This document shows, in pieces, positions 1 through 11,493 of a stretch of 64,000 bases of DNA (position 1 is the stretch's first letter; every line of letters begins with the position of its first letter). Under the pieces are notes generated by a model. It saw only the letters and a list, made by a program, of their open reading frames with translations, was not told the origin of the DNA and searched no databases. The stretch is from NCBI RefSeq assembly GCF_910594005.1, contig NC_057816.1:25375797-25439796 (forward strand), in the 5' to 3' direction. Made by a program: the position numbers and the translations under genes. The DNA is from Cervus elaphus. Its lineage: Eukaryota; Chordata; Mammalia; Artiodactyla; Cervidae.

Positions 1-72
1 ATCACTGTTCTAAGTGCTTTACGTATGTTAGTTCACTTTATTCTCATAACAACCCTATGGAGTGAAGAACAT
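1..72 (-). repeat. MIR fragment
   Basis: ctaagtgctttacgtatg...cataacaaccctatgg, antisense MIR, cut by the window edge. Confidence 0.5.
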
Positions 73-249
73 ATCTTGTTCGTTCCACTAAAGGGTATGG
101 AGAACTTGGACCATGATGCCATTTACTGTGCTGTGCCAGGGGCCAAATGTGAGTCATGTTAAAGAAACTTTTGGCCATTCCCCCTCATTCTGTAGAGCCT
201 AGGGTTTCTGCCTTTGTCCCTGATTCTCTCAGGGTTTTGTATTATCATA

Positions 250-453
250 TTGTTACTCGCTCAGTCGTGTCCTACTCTTCGAGACCCAGTGGACTGTAGC
301 CCACCAGGCTCCTCTGTCCATGGGACTCTCCAGGCAAGAATACTGGAGTGGGTTGCCGTTTCCTCCTCCCGGAGATCTTCCTGACCCAGGGATAGAACCT
401 GGTCTCCTGCATTGGCAGGCAGATTCTTTACCATCTGAGCCACCAGGGAAGCT
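250..453 (-). mobile_element. Bov-tA SINE
   Basis: Reads antisense from gctcagtcgtgtcctactctt to ctgagccaccagggaagct: BovB-derived body, then tRNA-derived head with a recognisable B box. Confidence 0.9.
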
Positions 454-499
454 ATTATATTAATAGCAAATCCTTATACACAAAAGTGGAACAATGTTC

Positions 500-695
500 T
501 AGACATTTTATTTTCATTATAAATGATTTTTTTTATCTTCATAAAACTCTCTGAGAGCAGATACCTTTATTATTTCCATTTCACAGATGAAGAAACTGAG
601 GCAGAAAGGGGTTTAGTAACTTACTTTAGATCACATAGCTAATAAGTGACAAGCTGAGGTTTGAACCCTGGAAGCCTGACTTTATTTCCTTTAGT
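500..695 (-). repeat. MIR SINE
   Basis: Antisense core ttcacagatgaagaaactgaggc followed by gatcacatagctaataagtg. Confidence 0.72.
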
Positions 696-869
696 CTTAT
701 ACTAGTCTACATATAAGGAAATAGATTGAAGATGGAAAAAAAAACCTGATGTGGAGGTACAAAAATTAGATTTGTGATGCTATCTCCTTGTGTAAGGAAG
801 GGCAGAGTTTGGGGATGAGGCATTCCATCAGAGAAGAAGATTTGGGATGTGGAAGAATAAGCCTGGACC

Positions 870-1050
870 CCGGAATCAGAAAGACCTGGGTCTCACATAC
901 TGGGCAGGTGTGCTGGGCAAGTTGCTGAAAACCTGAATCTTTTTCCTCATCTGTAAAAGGTAGATAATTATGGACGCTACCTCTAGGGTGGCCAGAGATG
1001 AGTGAGAGGTGGTAATAAAAGCACCTGGCATCATCCTGGTTCATGAAGAG
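870..1050 (+). repeat. MIR SINE
   Basis: Sense: gggcaagttgctgaaaacc, ttcctcatctgtaaaagg, gcacctggcatcatc. Confidence 0.55.
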
Positions 1051-1147
1051 AGCATATGAGACTGTCATTCCCTTCCCTGTTTACAAGTTCCATCTTTCCC
1101 AACTATTGACTTGTGCTTTAAAAAGGTTTTTCCAATTCAAAAAGTAG

Positions 1148-1738
1148 GTACTGGTGTGGTAGGCTGAACAATGGGCCCCCAAAGATGTCTACATTCTAAT
1201 CCTTGGAACCTGTGAATATGTTCTTTTAAATGATAAAGGGGACTTTCAGAGGTGATTAAATTAGGGATTTGGAGATAGGAGGATAATCCTGGATTAAATG
1301 AGCGGGCCCAGTGTGATCACTGGGGTCCTTCTAAGACAGGAGGCAGGAAGGTGAGAGGGAGAAGATGTGACCATGAAACATAGAAGCAGGGTCAGAGGAG
1401 AGAGAGGAGGAGAGGAAGGAAAAATGAGAGGCAGGGGGAAGGGCAGAGGGAGAGAATGAATGAGAGAGAATGAGGTTGGAAGATCCTGTTGCGTGGACTT
1501 TGAAGATGGAAGAATGGGGCATGAGCCAAGGAATACAGGTGGCCTCCAAAAGCTAAAAAAGACAAAGACGGATTCTCCCCTAGAACCTCCAGCATAAGCG
1601 CAGCCCTGCTGACTCCTTGATTTTAGCCACTAAAACTGATTCTGGACTTCTGACCTTCCAGAATTGTAATAAATGTATGTTGTTTTAAGTTATGAAGTTT
1701 GTGGCCGTTTGTTAAAGCAGCAGTAAGAAACTAGTACA
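1148..1738 (+). mobile_element. Ancient LTR-like repeat (MaLR type)
   Basis: Sequence typical of a mammalian-wide solitary LTR: gggactttcagaggtgattaaattaggg, gattctcccctagaacctcc, and the 3' end gttgttttaagttatgaag...aactagtac. The exact subfamily is uncertain. A homopurine-rich tract (1391-1475) sits in the middle. Confidence 0.55.
1391..1475 (+). repeat. Homopurine-rich tract
   Basis: About 85 bp almost wholly A and G (gaggagagagaggagg, then gggggaagggcagaggg), within the LTR-like repeat. Confidence 0.85.
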
Positions 1739-1853
1739 CTATGGGATTGAAGCAAAGTCACTGTATTAGGAAGCTATTTAGGTTTATAGCAGAGGCTCGT
1801 TTTACCACTGTGAGCCCCTTGGTTTCTGAGTTGATTAGAAGCTACTTCCCTTC

Positions 1854-3098
1854 ATGGATCACTTCAGAATGGAGATTTGCACATCTGTACACTTACCACA
1901 GATGTTCAAGCTGGATTTAGAAAAGGCAGAGGAACCAGAGATCAAATTGCCTACATCCTCTGGATCATTGAAAAAGCAAGAGAGTTCCAGAAAAACATCT
2001 ATTTCTGTTCTATTGACTATGCCAAAGCCTTTGACTGTGTGGATCACAATAAACTGGAAAATTCTGAAAGAGATGGGAATACCAGACCACCTGACCTGCC
2101 TCTTGAGAAACCTATATGCAGGTCAGGAAGCAACAGTTGGAACTGGACATGGAACAACAGACTGGTTCCAAATAGGAAAAGGAGTATGTCAAGGCTGTAT
2201 ATTGTCACCCTGCTTATTTAACTTATATGCAGAGTACATCATGAGAAATGCTGGGCTGGAAGAAGCACAAGCTGGAATCAAGATTTCCGGGAGAAATATC
2301 AATAACCTGAAATATGCAGATGACACCACCCTTATGGCAGAAAGTGAAGAGGAACTAAAGAGCCTCTTGATGAAAGTGAAAGAGGAGAGTGAAAACATTG
2401 GCTTAAAGCTCAACATCCAGAAAACTAAGATCATGGCATCTGGTCCCATCACTTCATGGGAAATAGATGGGGAAACAATGGAAACAGTGTCAGACTTTAT
2501 TTTTTGGGGCTCCAAAGTCATTGAAGATGGTGATTGCAGCCATGAAATTAAAAGACGCTTACTCCTTGGAAGGAAAGTTATGACCAACCTAGAGAGCATA
2601 TTAAAAAGCAGAGACATATTAAAAAGATGGACCAACAAAGGTCCATCTAATCAAGGCTATGGTTTTTCCAGTGGTCATGTGTGGATGTGAGAGTTGGATT
2701 GTGAAGAAAGCTGAGCACCGAAGAATTGATGCTTTTGAACTGTGGTGTTGGAGAAGACTCTTGAGAGTCCCTTGGACTGCAAGGAGATCCAACCAGTCCA
2801 TCCTAAAGGAGATCAGTCCTGGGTGTTCATTGCAAGGACTGATGTTGAAGCTGAAACTCCAATCCTTTGGCCACTGATGCGAAGAGTTGACTCATTGGAA
2901 AAGACCCTGATGCTGGGAGGGATTGGGAGCAGGAGGAGAAGGGGATGACAGAGGATGAGATGGCTGGATGGCATCACCAACACAATGGACATGGGTTTGG
3001 GTAAACTCCGGGAGTTGGTGATGGACAGGGAGGCCTGGCGTGCTGCGATTCATGGGGTTGCAAAGAGTCGGACACGACTGAGCGACTGAACTGAACTA
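1854..3098 (+). mobile_element. BovB (RTE) LINE fragment, reverse-transcriptase half, broken
   Basis: 5'-truncated BovB covering the palm of the reverse transcriptase through the 3' end. Recognisable pieces are a DVQAGFRKGRGTRDQ block near 1900-1960, the FDCVDHNKL block near 2030, the catalytic YADD at 2313-2324, the HEIKRRLLLGRK block near 2545-2575, and the C-terminal region ending in the typical cgactgagcgactgaactgaac tail. The frame is broken at least twice: near 2056, where two bases are missing, and near 2600-2650. It therefore encodes no working enzyme. BovB is the LINE known for horizontal transfer between squamates and ruminants, and it supplies the machinery that moves Bov-tA SINEs. 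Confidence 0.92.
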
Positions 3099-3737
3099 AA
3101 TTGAACACTTACTACAGGTCATTGCAGGAAAGTGTGGGAAGGTGAAGGCCCACATTTAGTCTCCAGCACTGTGACCATGTTGTGGACCACCTCAGATACT
3201 GAGCTGTCCCGGGAATGGCAAGTGCCATTTAATCTACTATTTAAAAGCAGATACACAGTATTCTTGATGCTGAGTAGGTACTATGCTCCTCAGCTAATGT
3301 GCCTTAGTCTTGTAGTCAATATGACATTTAAGCACACTTTATGAGAGACATATTTTATAAGCTAGGTAATCTCATCAAAGCTTTGTAGTACATATAGTGT
3401 GTGTGTGTTTTTTTTTTAATCTTTTAGTTCAATGAAAAGTTCCATATTTGCAGCTTGGTATATGGAAAGTGCTCAGATAATGTTTGTCAGATGAGTGAGC
3501 TAAACAATAAGCGGTCCAGATCTCTGGGAGCTTTCCAGAGAGTGGGACGATGGTATCTGTCAAGTTTTAATATGTGAAATATACTATGAACTTTTAAATG
3601 CTATCAAGAAACTTGAGTCATCCTAAGCCCCCAAATTTTCAAATCCAGTCTTTTCTTTCTCAGTTTTTAATTTCAACTTTGTTATAAAGGTGTGTGGAAA
3701 CGACGCCATGATTGGAGGTTTAGCAAAGCCTCTTGTG

Positions 3738-3890
3738 CCCTGCTGCTCCAACTTTAGCGAACAGGGGGATCATCTGGAGGACTTGTTAAAATAGTGCTGG
3801 GCCCCACCCCTAGAGTTTCCGATGCAGTAGGTCTGGGAAGGAGCTGGATAATTTGCATCTGTAACAAGCCAAGCTCTTGGGTGATGTAAA
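3738..3890 (-). mobile_element. MER5A-type DNA transposon remnant
   Basis: ggaggacttgttaaaat...ctgggccccacccctagagtttc...tttgcatctgtaacaagcc, the antisense of MER5A (hAT-Charlie, non-autonomous). Confidence 0.78.
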
Positions 3891-4029
3891 AAAGTTCTTT
3901 TTGGGGATATGACTGCAAACATGCATTTCAACATCTATCGGTTTGCAAAGTTCTTTAAAAATTTAAAAGTTAATCTATCTAAAGGTTAATTTTAACTAAT
4001 TTTTTAAGGAACATTATGTATTTTTCTTC

Positions 4030-4385
4030 TTTCTTAAATTTTTTGATATTATTTTTTAACACCAAAAACATTTTGCACTGGGGTATAGCCAAGTAACAGT
4101 GTTTTGATAGTTTCAAGTGAGCAGCGAAGGAACTCAGCCATACGAATACACGTATTCATTCTCCCGCAAACTCCCCTCCCATCCACGCTGCCACATAACC
4201 TTGAGCAGAGTTCCATGGGCTGTACAATAGGTCTTTGTTGGTTATCCATTTTAAGTATAGCAAACACTGTGTATTTTTGATTGAGATATAAATGACATGT
4301 AACGTCACATTCATATCAGGTGTACAAACATAATGATTCAGCATTTGTGTATATTGTGAAATGATCACCACAGCAAGGTCTAACT
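4030..4385 (-). mobile_element. L1 3' ends, antisense
   Basis: 4030-4265 is antisense artiodactyl L1 3' sequence (aaactcccctcccatccacgct, gttggttatccattttaa). 4268-4385 is a second, older L1M-like piece (ataaatgacatgtaac, gtgaaatgatcaccac). Confidence 0.7.
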
Positions 4386-5362
4386 AAATATTTTGAATGA
4401 ACCAATCACTTTACTTTTGAAACAATGCGGATGCATTAGACATCCTCCTGTCTGCGAACAATGGTAAGTTCTAAGTCGGTAGGATCTGAACTGTACTCGT
4501 GGCTGTGGTCTTGGAGTTTGCAAGTGTCTTCTCTACTTTCCAGCTCACCTAAGCTCTGTGACCCTTGGTTTCCTCCATTGCAAACCCAGGTGATAATCCT
4601 TTAGCACGTTGTCCTTAACTGCCTGGCATTAACTTCTTTGAGGGTGAGGTCCCTGTCATCTGCCCATACCATAGCCTGGCATCTGCTGGATGCTCAGAGA
4701 ATATTAACTGAAGAAATTCCCATTACACCTACTTTGAAACTGAGGCATTTTAAGTGTCAACATGTGGTGCTCAATACGGTTAAAGAGCTTAGCAAATGTG
4801 AGACGGAGAAGGTGGGGAGAGGCGAGCTTCAGATCATCCTGAGCTGAAGGAGAAACTGGATGGTGATTTATAACCGTGTGGACTGTGCTTTATATAAAAG
4901 CCATCTGGCTTCATGCTTAGATCTATCTCCCTGTGCATGTCTTCATGGGCTTCTTATGTTTAAGCCTAGCCCCAAAGGGGTGTTTTTCCTGTATTCATCT
5001 TTGTATTTTGTTTGTTTATTTTTCTATGAACCAGAACTTAGTGAGAAATTCCTGTTGGCCCTTTGGTAAGGCATAGTTAGCCTGTGGTGCCTGCACTGGG
5101 AACTGGTCAGTAGAGGATTGCCAATGTGCTCACTTAAGCAAAGAGTAGAGAACAGTGGCCAGCAAGCTGACTTCAGGTTCCAGAAGCCCTTTTATAAGAA
5201 GAACGAAATGACTGCCAACAGTTAGATAAAAATCAATATACTTCACAAGCAGTGATCTTCCAACTTTTCTTAGGGGAAAAAAAATTGGCAGTCCTAGACT
5301 GATACTCCACAGGTAAAACTTGACTAAAACTGGATATCAGCTGCCTCCTTTAGGTATATGTA

Positions 5363-5695
5363 GACTGCAAGGAGATCAACCCAGTCAATCTGAAAGGAAA
5401 TTAGTCCTGAATATTCATTGGAAGGATTGATGCTGAAGCTGGGGCTCTAATACTTTGGCCACTTGATTTGAAGAGCCAACGCATTGAAAGAGACCCTGAT
5501 GCTGGAAAAGATTGAAGGCAAAAGGAGACGAGGGGGGCAAAGGATGAGATGGTTAGATAGCATCACCAACTCAGTGAACGTGAGTTTGAGCAAACTCTGG
5601 GAAATAGTGAAGGACAGGGAAGCCTGGCATGCTACAATATGTGGGGTCACAAAGAGCTGGACACAACTTAGCGACTGAATAACAACAGCAACACG
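5363..5695 (+). mobile_element. BovB 3' fragment
   Basis: C-terminal coding sequence (EKTLMLEKIEGKRRRGGQ-like) and 3' tail of BovB, without the catalytic core. Ends in a gactgaataacaacagcaac tail, where the usual terminus has decayed. Confidence 0.9.
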
Positions 5696-6234
5696 CTGCA
5701 TTAGCCATACTCCCCACTATTCCCTATTGTCTTACACCCAGGCTTTTTACCTTAGTTTTTGCCTACCTGCTTCTTGCACACATTTGAGGTGTTTTTTTTT
5801 TGTTTTTTTTTTTTCCCTCAAACTGTTATGTTCTCATAAGTTATAATTCCTGAACTTTCTTAGGAGATCTAAACTCTGGCATATGGTGGTTTAAAAAGTT
5901 CCTGATTGGGGAGCATTTTGACATCAAAATAATGCCTGTAATCTTTATATTGATTTAAATAATTCCTGCCCTAGAAGATTTCAAAACACTATAAAAGAAC
6001 ATCAATATCGTCCACAAAACCACTCCCTCCTCTGTGAAGTGCTCTTCGTCTTTCTGATGTAAAGATTGGGCTTAGTTTGGATGGATTAATTATTTGCCTG
6101 TCTTTCTCCAAGCAAATGAATGACAAAACTGGGTGATTATTCTTCTCCGCAGTGATACTGAACTCCTGCTTTTGGTTGTTAATGCCCATGTGAATAGGCT
6201 TCATAGCTTACAAAACATCGAGTAAGTGTTCACA

Positions 6235-6395
6235 TTCCAACCCTGCCATTTAATAACCGTGATTTTAGGAAGGCATTTAAACACTCTATGCCTACATTTC
6301 CCCATATGAAAAGTGATGATAATACCTACCTTATCTAGTGGTGAAAATTAGTTGAAATAATAATGTATGGAGAAGAATCTAGTCCAGTGTTTCAT
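6235..6395 (+). repeat. MIR SINE
   Basis: Sense core tttccccatatgaaaagtgatgataatacctacctt. Confidence 0.6.
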
Positions 6396-6424
6396 GTTTT
6401 CTATGAGTATAAATATTAGTTTCT

Positions 6425-6535
6425 TGGGAGGAGTCTATAAGGCTTTCAAGAAAGGGATAATTATCTCCATTTTACTAAAAGGAAAACTGAGGCTTGGGGA
6501 AATTAAGTACTTTGCTCAAAGGGAGCCACAAACCT
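6425..6535 (-). repeat. MIR SINE
   Basis: Antisense core ctccattttactaaaagg, aaaactgaggcttgggg. Confidence 0.6.
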
Positions 6536-7715
6536 CTGAGAAATCTGTGGTTCCTCAGATTTTACCTCTGGTCCTGAGAACTCCTTGACTCCCATCTCTT
6601 AGCACCAATGCCGTCACGATGCCAGTGATGACCCCATGGCATGAGTTGGCTTTTCCTGCCTAGTAGATTCCCACATTGGTGTGAACGTGGGAACAGTCAT
6701 GTAGAGTTGAATAGGAGGGCAGAACCTGACCAGAACTTCTTCTTTCTCACACTTTCCCCTGAAGGAACATGAAGGCGAGAGGAGAGGACCTGTGACCTGG
6801 GCTTCCCTTCACTATTGCGAAGGGTAACTAGTGCTCACCTTCTGTGGGAAGTTCCGAGATGAATCAACTTGAAATGAAAGTCTTACCCTGGCCCCAATCT
6901 GCTTCTCTAAGGGGAGAGTGCAGAAAAAATTCTTAGAACCAGAGCAAAGGGCCTTTAAGGGGTTAGCTTATGGATGCTGTATTTTTTCTTTGTGTATATA
7001 TAAATCAAGATGTATCATCATCAGTCTTGTGAAACTCCTTGGAGAGACACTTGCAGAGATTTGATTCTGAGTCTCAGAATTTATAGATTCTTTGTCAGTG
7101 GCCACTGACAAAGCACTGATGAAGCACTGAATTTTCATGATCACCTGGCAATATAATTTTAGCTTTTAGGGGGAATCATCTTCCTAACATGTTGATAACA
7201 GAGAGAACCATATGAAATAGCCAGTATTTAACCATTTTCTACCTACAGAGATGGCAGTTTTATCTGGTTCAGTTAAATACTTGACAAGGATGGAAATAGT
7301 AACAGAGTAGCATTATATGACAAGTTAAGGATGGACACTATTCCTTCACAGATGCACTAGCAGTCTTGTGGCCTTGGGAAACTTGAGGATGTCCTGTAAT
7401 AGAAACCTTCTTCCTGTCATTTGTTCTCCTCTTTCAGTGACTTTGCCCACACCTCAGACATTCTGGCAGTGACAGTAAATAGAATTAATTCTTGATTATA
7501 TTCTTAATTACTTTTAATCTCATATACTTTTTGATTGGTTGACAGGTAGCTCTTTGCCTTGATCACAGATTTTGAAACTTGAAACTATTGACCAGATCTA
7601 GTTTCTTGGTGTACTACTTGCAAAATCTCCCAAATTCTTTATTAATGTTCACTAGGAAGCCATAACAGCTTGTGAATAAAAAAATGGATTTAAGTGTAAT
7701 GTATGTGAAAGGTCC

Positions 7716-7757
7716 TAGTATTATGCCTGGCATGTGATAATAGTATTATGCCTGGCA
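7716..7757. repeat. Short direct repeat, 25-bp period
   Basis: tagtattatgcctggca occurs perfectly at 7716-7732 and 7741-7757, a local duplication in a MIR/L2-tail-like sequence. Confidence 0.85.
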
Positions 7758-7785
7758 GCATCTGAAATTGGAGTGGGCACAATGG

Positions 7786-7912
7786 TGATTTTTTTTTTTT
7801 TTTGGCCACACCTCACGGCTGGTAGAATCTTATTCCCCAACCAGGGATTGAACCCAGACCCTCACAGTGAAAGCACAGAGTCCTAACCACTGAATTGCAA
7901 GGAAATCCCCAA
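7786..7912 (-). mobile_element. CHR-type SINE
   Basis: Antisense tRNA-derived SINE of the cetacean-hippo-ruminant type: T-rich tail, then ggccacacc..., ending ctgaattgcaaggaaatcc. Confidence 0.82.
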
Positions 7913-8217
7913 ATATGCCATTTCTTGTTTTTCTTAATGGCGATTTTTAAATTACATCTTCTGCAGAAATTAATACTACAGGTGATGTGTATTAAAACAA
8001 GAAGAGGATGACAGGGCAGTTGGCTTCCCTTCCTTCCAGTTTTCAACACAGTGAGAGTGCAAAGTCTTGCAGGATTCTGAATTGGGTATTAAAGCATTTA
8101 ACTGTATCTGCTTGGCTTTGCTTCCCTGGTTATCTGTGCTACCAGGATACATCTTGCACTCATTTATTAATATGTCATGCTAGCCTTGGAATTGTGGGGC
8201 AGGAATCCATGGATCAG

Positions 8218-8431
8218 CTTTGCTGTTGTTTAGCTGTGTCCAGCTCTTTTGCAACCCCATGGACTGTAGCCCACCAGTCTCCTCTATCCATGGGATTTTT
8301 CTGGGCAAGATTATCGGAGTGGGTTGCTATTTCCTCCTCCAGGGGATCTTCCTGACCCAGGGATTGAACCTGTGTCTCTGCATCTCCTGCACTGTCCTCC
8401 TCTTTACCACTGAGCCACTGAGGAAGCCCAG
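8218..8431 (-). mobile_element. Bov-tA SINE with near-perfect TSD
   Basis: Antisense full-length element. tccatggatcag (8206-8217) and tccatgggtcag (8432-8443) flank it with one mismatch. Confidence 0.9.
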
Positions 8432-8775
8432 TCCATGGGTCAGATACTCATGAACAACCCACAAGGACCATAAACAATGGACGTTGGCCAGTTGGCTGAG
8501 CCACAAAACTGAGTTTTTCAGGTTAGCATGAGGCAACTGGTCACCAAGCTGGCCTTCATCTACAAATTAATTATCCCATGACTCTGTTCTTTTGTTATGT
8601 GTTGGCTTTGTGGGTGATATGATAGATTCTAGCGGTATCTCCACAACTGAGGATTTACTGCACTCTTGGGGTATATCAAGGATCTACTGTTTTGCTTTGT
8701 TTTGCATTTATGGTCTGCTGCCTCTTGAAGACTTTGTGGTGTCTTATGAGTTTAAGCGTGGGAATATGACAAAAA

Positions 8776-8913
8776 TTGGAGAAGGCAGTGGCAACCCTCT
8801 CCAGTATTCTTGCCTGGAAAATTCCATGGACGGAGGAGCCTGGTGGGCTATATCCATGGGGTCACAAAGAGTCAGACACGACTGGGTACACACACAAACA
8901 TACACACACATGC
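8776..8913 (+). mobile_element. Bov-A monomer SINE with (CA)n tail and TSD
   Basis: Body-only element without the tRNA head, ending in a CA-rich tail at 8890-8912. Flanked by perfect 10-bp repeats atgacaaaaa (8766-8775 and 8914-8923). Confidence 0.88.
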
Positions 8914-9643
8914 ATGACAAAAAGACAAAACAATCCCAGGCTTTCTAGAAAAAGCCCAGGGGTTCAGTGACAGACTTTCCAGCAGGTGAGCTAATAGGTC
9001 TAAATTAGCCTGTATCACCTTTGTTTAGTGGGCGTGATATTTGCTTAAAGTCTGCTCTTGCTCGGGAAGCTGTCTTTCCCAGAAAGGAAGGACCACACTG
9101 TCTCATCACCTCTGTTTTGCCCTTTCCCTGGAGCAGGGCCTGGGAGAGAGTAAATACTCAGTCATCACTTTTCCAGGAATGAATGAGGCTGCCAGGTTCC
9201 AGTTTGTCCCTGGGTGAAATTCGCCAACAAGTACTGCTCTTCCCCATTCATTTGAGAGGCAGCCATGGGGTCTAGAAGTTGGAATCTAAGTCTGTATTCT
9301 TCTCTGTAGGTAAATTCAAGTTTTTATGCAAAAAAAAAAAAAATTCATTCTTCTTCACAAACTACTTGCGTAAGGCTTAGGACTTTCCACGTAGCTTAAC
9401 AGAGGAGACTTTGACCTGAGAACTTTTTGGATAGAAAACACTGATTCCAACAGGGTCAAAGGGAATTTTTGCTTCAAGGAGCCCATTCGTAGAGAGGCCA
9501 CACTGTCATATAATTTAGCAGATCTCAGAATGTCTCACAACCCCAAATGATCTTTCACTTTCGGAAGATGACTTGAGTGTCTGGTACTCTGCCATTATAG
9601 GATTGTATAAACAGCATTTTTAAAGGTCTGTGTAAGGTCATTT

Positions 9644-9848
9644 CAGTTCAGTCGCTCAGTCGTGTCCGACTCTTTGCGACCCCATGGACTGCAGCCCGGC
9701 AGGCTTCGAGCTTGCCTAAGCTCATGTCCATCGAGTCAGTGATGCCATCCAATCATCTCATCGTCTGTCGTCCCCTTCTCCTGCCTTCAATTTCCCAGCA
9801 TCAGGGTCTTTTCCAGAGAGTCAGTTCTTCCCATCAGCTTCAACATCA
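9644..9848 (-). mobile_element. BovB 3' end, inverted
   Basis: Starts with ttcagttcagtcgctcagtcg, the reverse complement of the BovB 3' terminus, and runs back about 200 bp. It abuts a forward BovB 5' segment at 9850 with only a few bases of shared sequence at the joint. Confidence 0.88.
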
Positions 9849-9849
9849 G

Positions 9850-10065
9850 ACAGAATGAAAACCACAATCACAGAAAACTAATCAAACTGATCACATGGAC
9901 CACAGCCTTGTCTAACTCAATGAAACTATGAGCCATGCCGTGTAGGGCCACCCAAGACGAACGGGTCATAGTGGAGAGTTCTGACAAATGTGGTCCACTG
10001 GAGAAGGGAATGGCAAACCACTTCAGTATTCTTGCCTTGAGAACCCCATGAACACTATGGAAGGT
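9850..10065 (+). mobile_element. BovB 5'-region segment
   Basis: Nearly the same sequence as 50833-51030, beginning gacagaatgaaaaccacaat and ending at the gccttgagaaccccatgaac segment. This is BovB 5' sequence just before the endonuclease domain, not the 3' end most fragments carry. Confidence 0.85.
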
Positions 10066-10569
10066 ACCGGACCCTTGACTTATGTCAGTCCATGGACTCA
10101 ACAGTACTGCTACGAGATAATTATTAATATCAGCATTCCTGTGCTACAGATAATGACTTTGAGACTTGATGCAGTTAACAGTTTTCTTAGGTTTTTATGA
10201 GTAGTTTCTCAGGGAACTTGAATCTAGTGTAGAGTTCAATATCTGTATCAATAGATCCTATCCCCTAATAATTGTGATGGAATGCAAGTCCCTCCAGAAG
10301 AGGGGATAGGTGGGGGGACAGTAGCAGGCCCTTCTGTCTTGGCGTGAGGGGGTTTATCAACATCTTTGTTAAAAGACAGTTACACATCAGGTGATGGAGA
10401 GGGAAAACTCAGGAGGAGGAATGGAAGGCAGACCAGTTAAGCTTGTCTGATTCTCTCTGTTTTGCCAGAGGCCGACTCCAGACACAGCACTGGGCGTGTA
10501 TGGCCTGAGTGCTGTTGCCAAGGGACATTGGTATCAGAAGTGACAACACGCTAACAGTAAACCCAGTTA

Positions 10570-10747
10570 CTGGGTACCACATACACACATCCTCGCATAT
10601 AATCACCACCGCCCTGTGTGACTGGTGTAACGCCCATTTTACAGATCGGGTCATTGAGGTTAAATTGCTGCCGATCATAATTCAGTAAATGGCAGAATCA
10701 GGATTTGCACCCAGATTTGTCTGACCCCAAAGCTTGTGATACCACTC
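10570..10747 (-). repeat. MIR SINE, split by BovB
   Basis: Antisense: cccattttacagatcgggtc...ggcagaatcaggatttgcaccc...ccccaaagc. Continues after the BovB at 11499. Confidence 0.7.
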
Positions 10748-11493
10748 TATGACAGAAACTGAAGAGGAATTAAAGAGCCTCTTGATGAAGGTGAAAGAGG
10801 AGAGTGAAGAAGCTGGCTTAAAACTCAACGTGCAATAAACTTAGATCATGACATCTGGTCCCATCTCTTCCTGGCAAATAGATGGGGAAAAAGTGTAAAC
10901 AGTGCATATTTTATTTTCTTGGGCTTGAAAATCATTGCGAATGGTGACTGGAGCCATGTAATTAAAAGATGCTTGCTCCTTGGAAGAAAAGCTATGATAA
11001 ACCTCGATAACATATTAAAAAGCAGAGACTTCACTTTGCTGACAAAATCCCTATTATCAAAGCTATGGTTTTTCCAGGGATCATGTATGGATATAAGAGT
11101 TGGTCCATAAAGAAGGCTGAGCGCTGAATTGATACTTTTGAATTGTGGAGCTGGAGAAGACTCGAGAGTCCCTTGGACAGCATGGAGATCAAACCAGTCA
11201 ATTCTAAAGGAAATCAACCCTGAATATTCATTGGAAGGACTGATGATAAAGCTGAAGCTCCAATACTTTGGCTACCTGATGTGAAGAGCTGACTCACTGG
11301 GAAAAACCCTGATGCTAGGAAAGACTGAGGGCAGGAGGAGAAGGGGACGACAGAGGATGAGAAGGTTAGGTGGCATCACTGACTCAATGGACATGAGTTT
11401 GAGCTAACTCTGGGAGTTGGTGATGGACAGGGAAGCCTGGTGTGCTGTAGTCCATGGGGTCACAAAGAGTCAGACGTGACTTGACTGAACAAG
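10748..11493 (+). mobile_element. BovB fragment inserted in a MIR
   Basis: Begins just downstream of the YADD region (LMAESEEELKS-like) and continues to a degraded 3' tail. Several in-frame stops and indels. It splits a MIR: caaagcttgtg at 10728-10738 and caaagcctgtg at 11499-11509 flank it and match at 10 of 11 positions, consistent with a target-site duplication. Confidence 0.88.

Noticed and set aside
1854..2690. 278-codon open frame with a reverse-transcriptase YADD motif as a functional gene
   Set aside because: It is a 5'-truncated BovB copy with frameshifts near 2056 and 2600-2650; it has no endonuclease and cannot be a working enzyme or a retron/DGR-type system.
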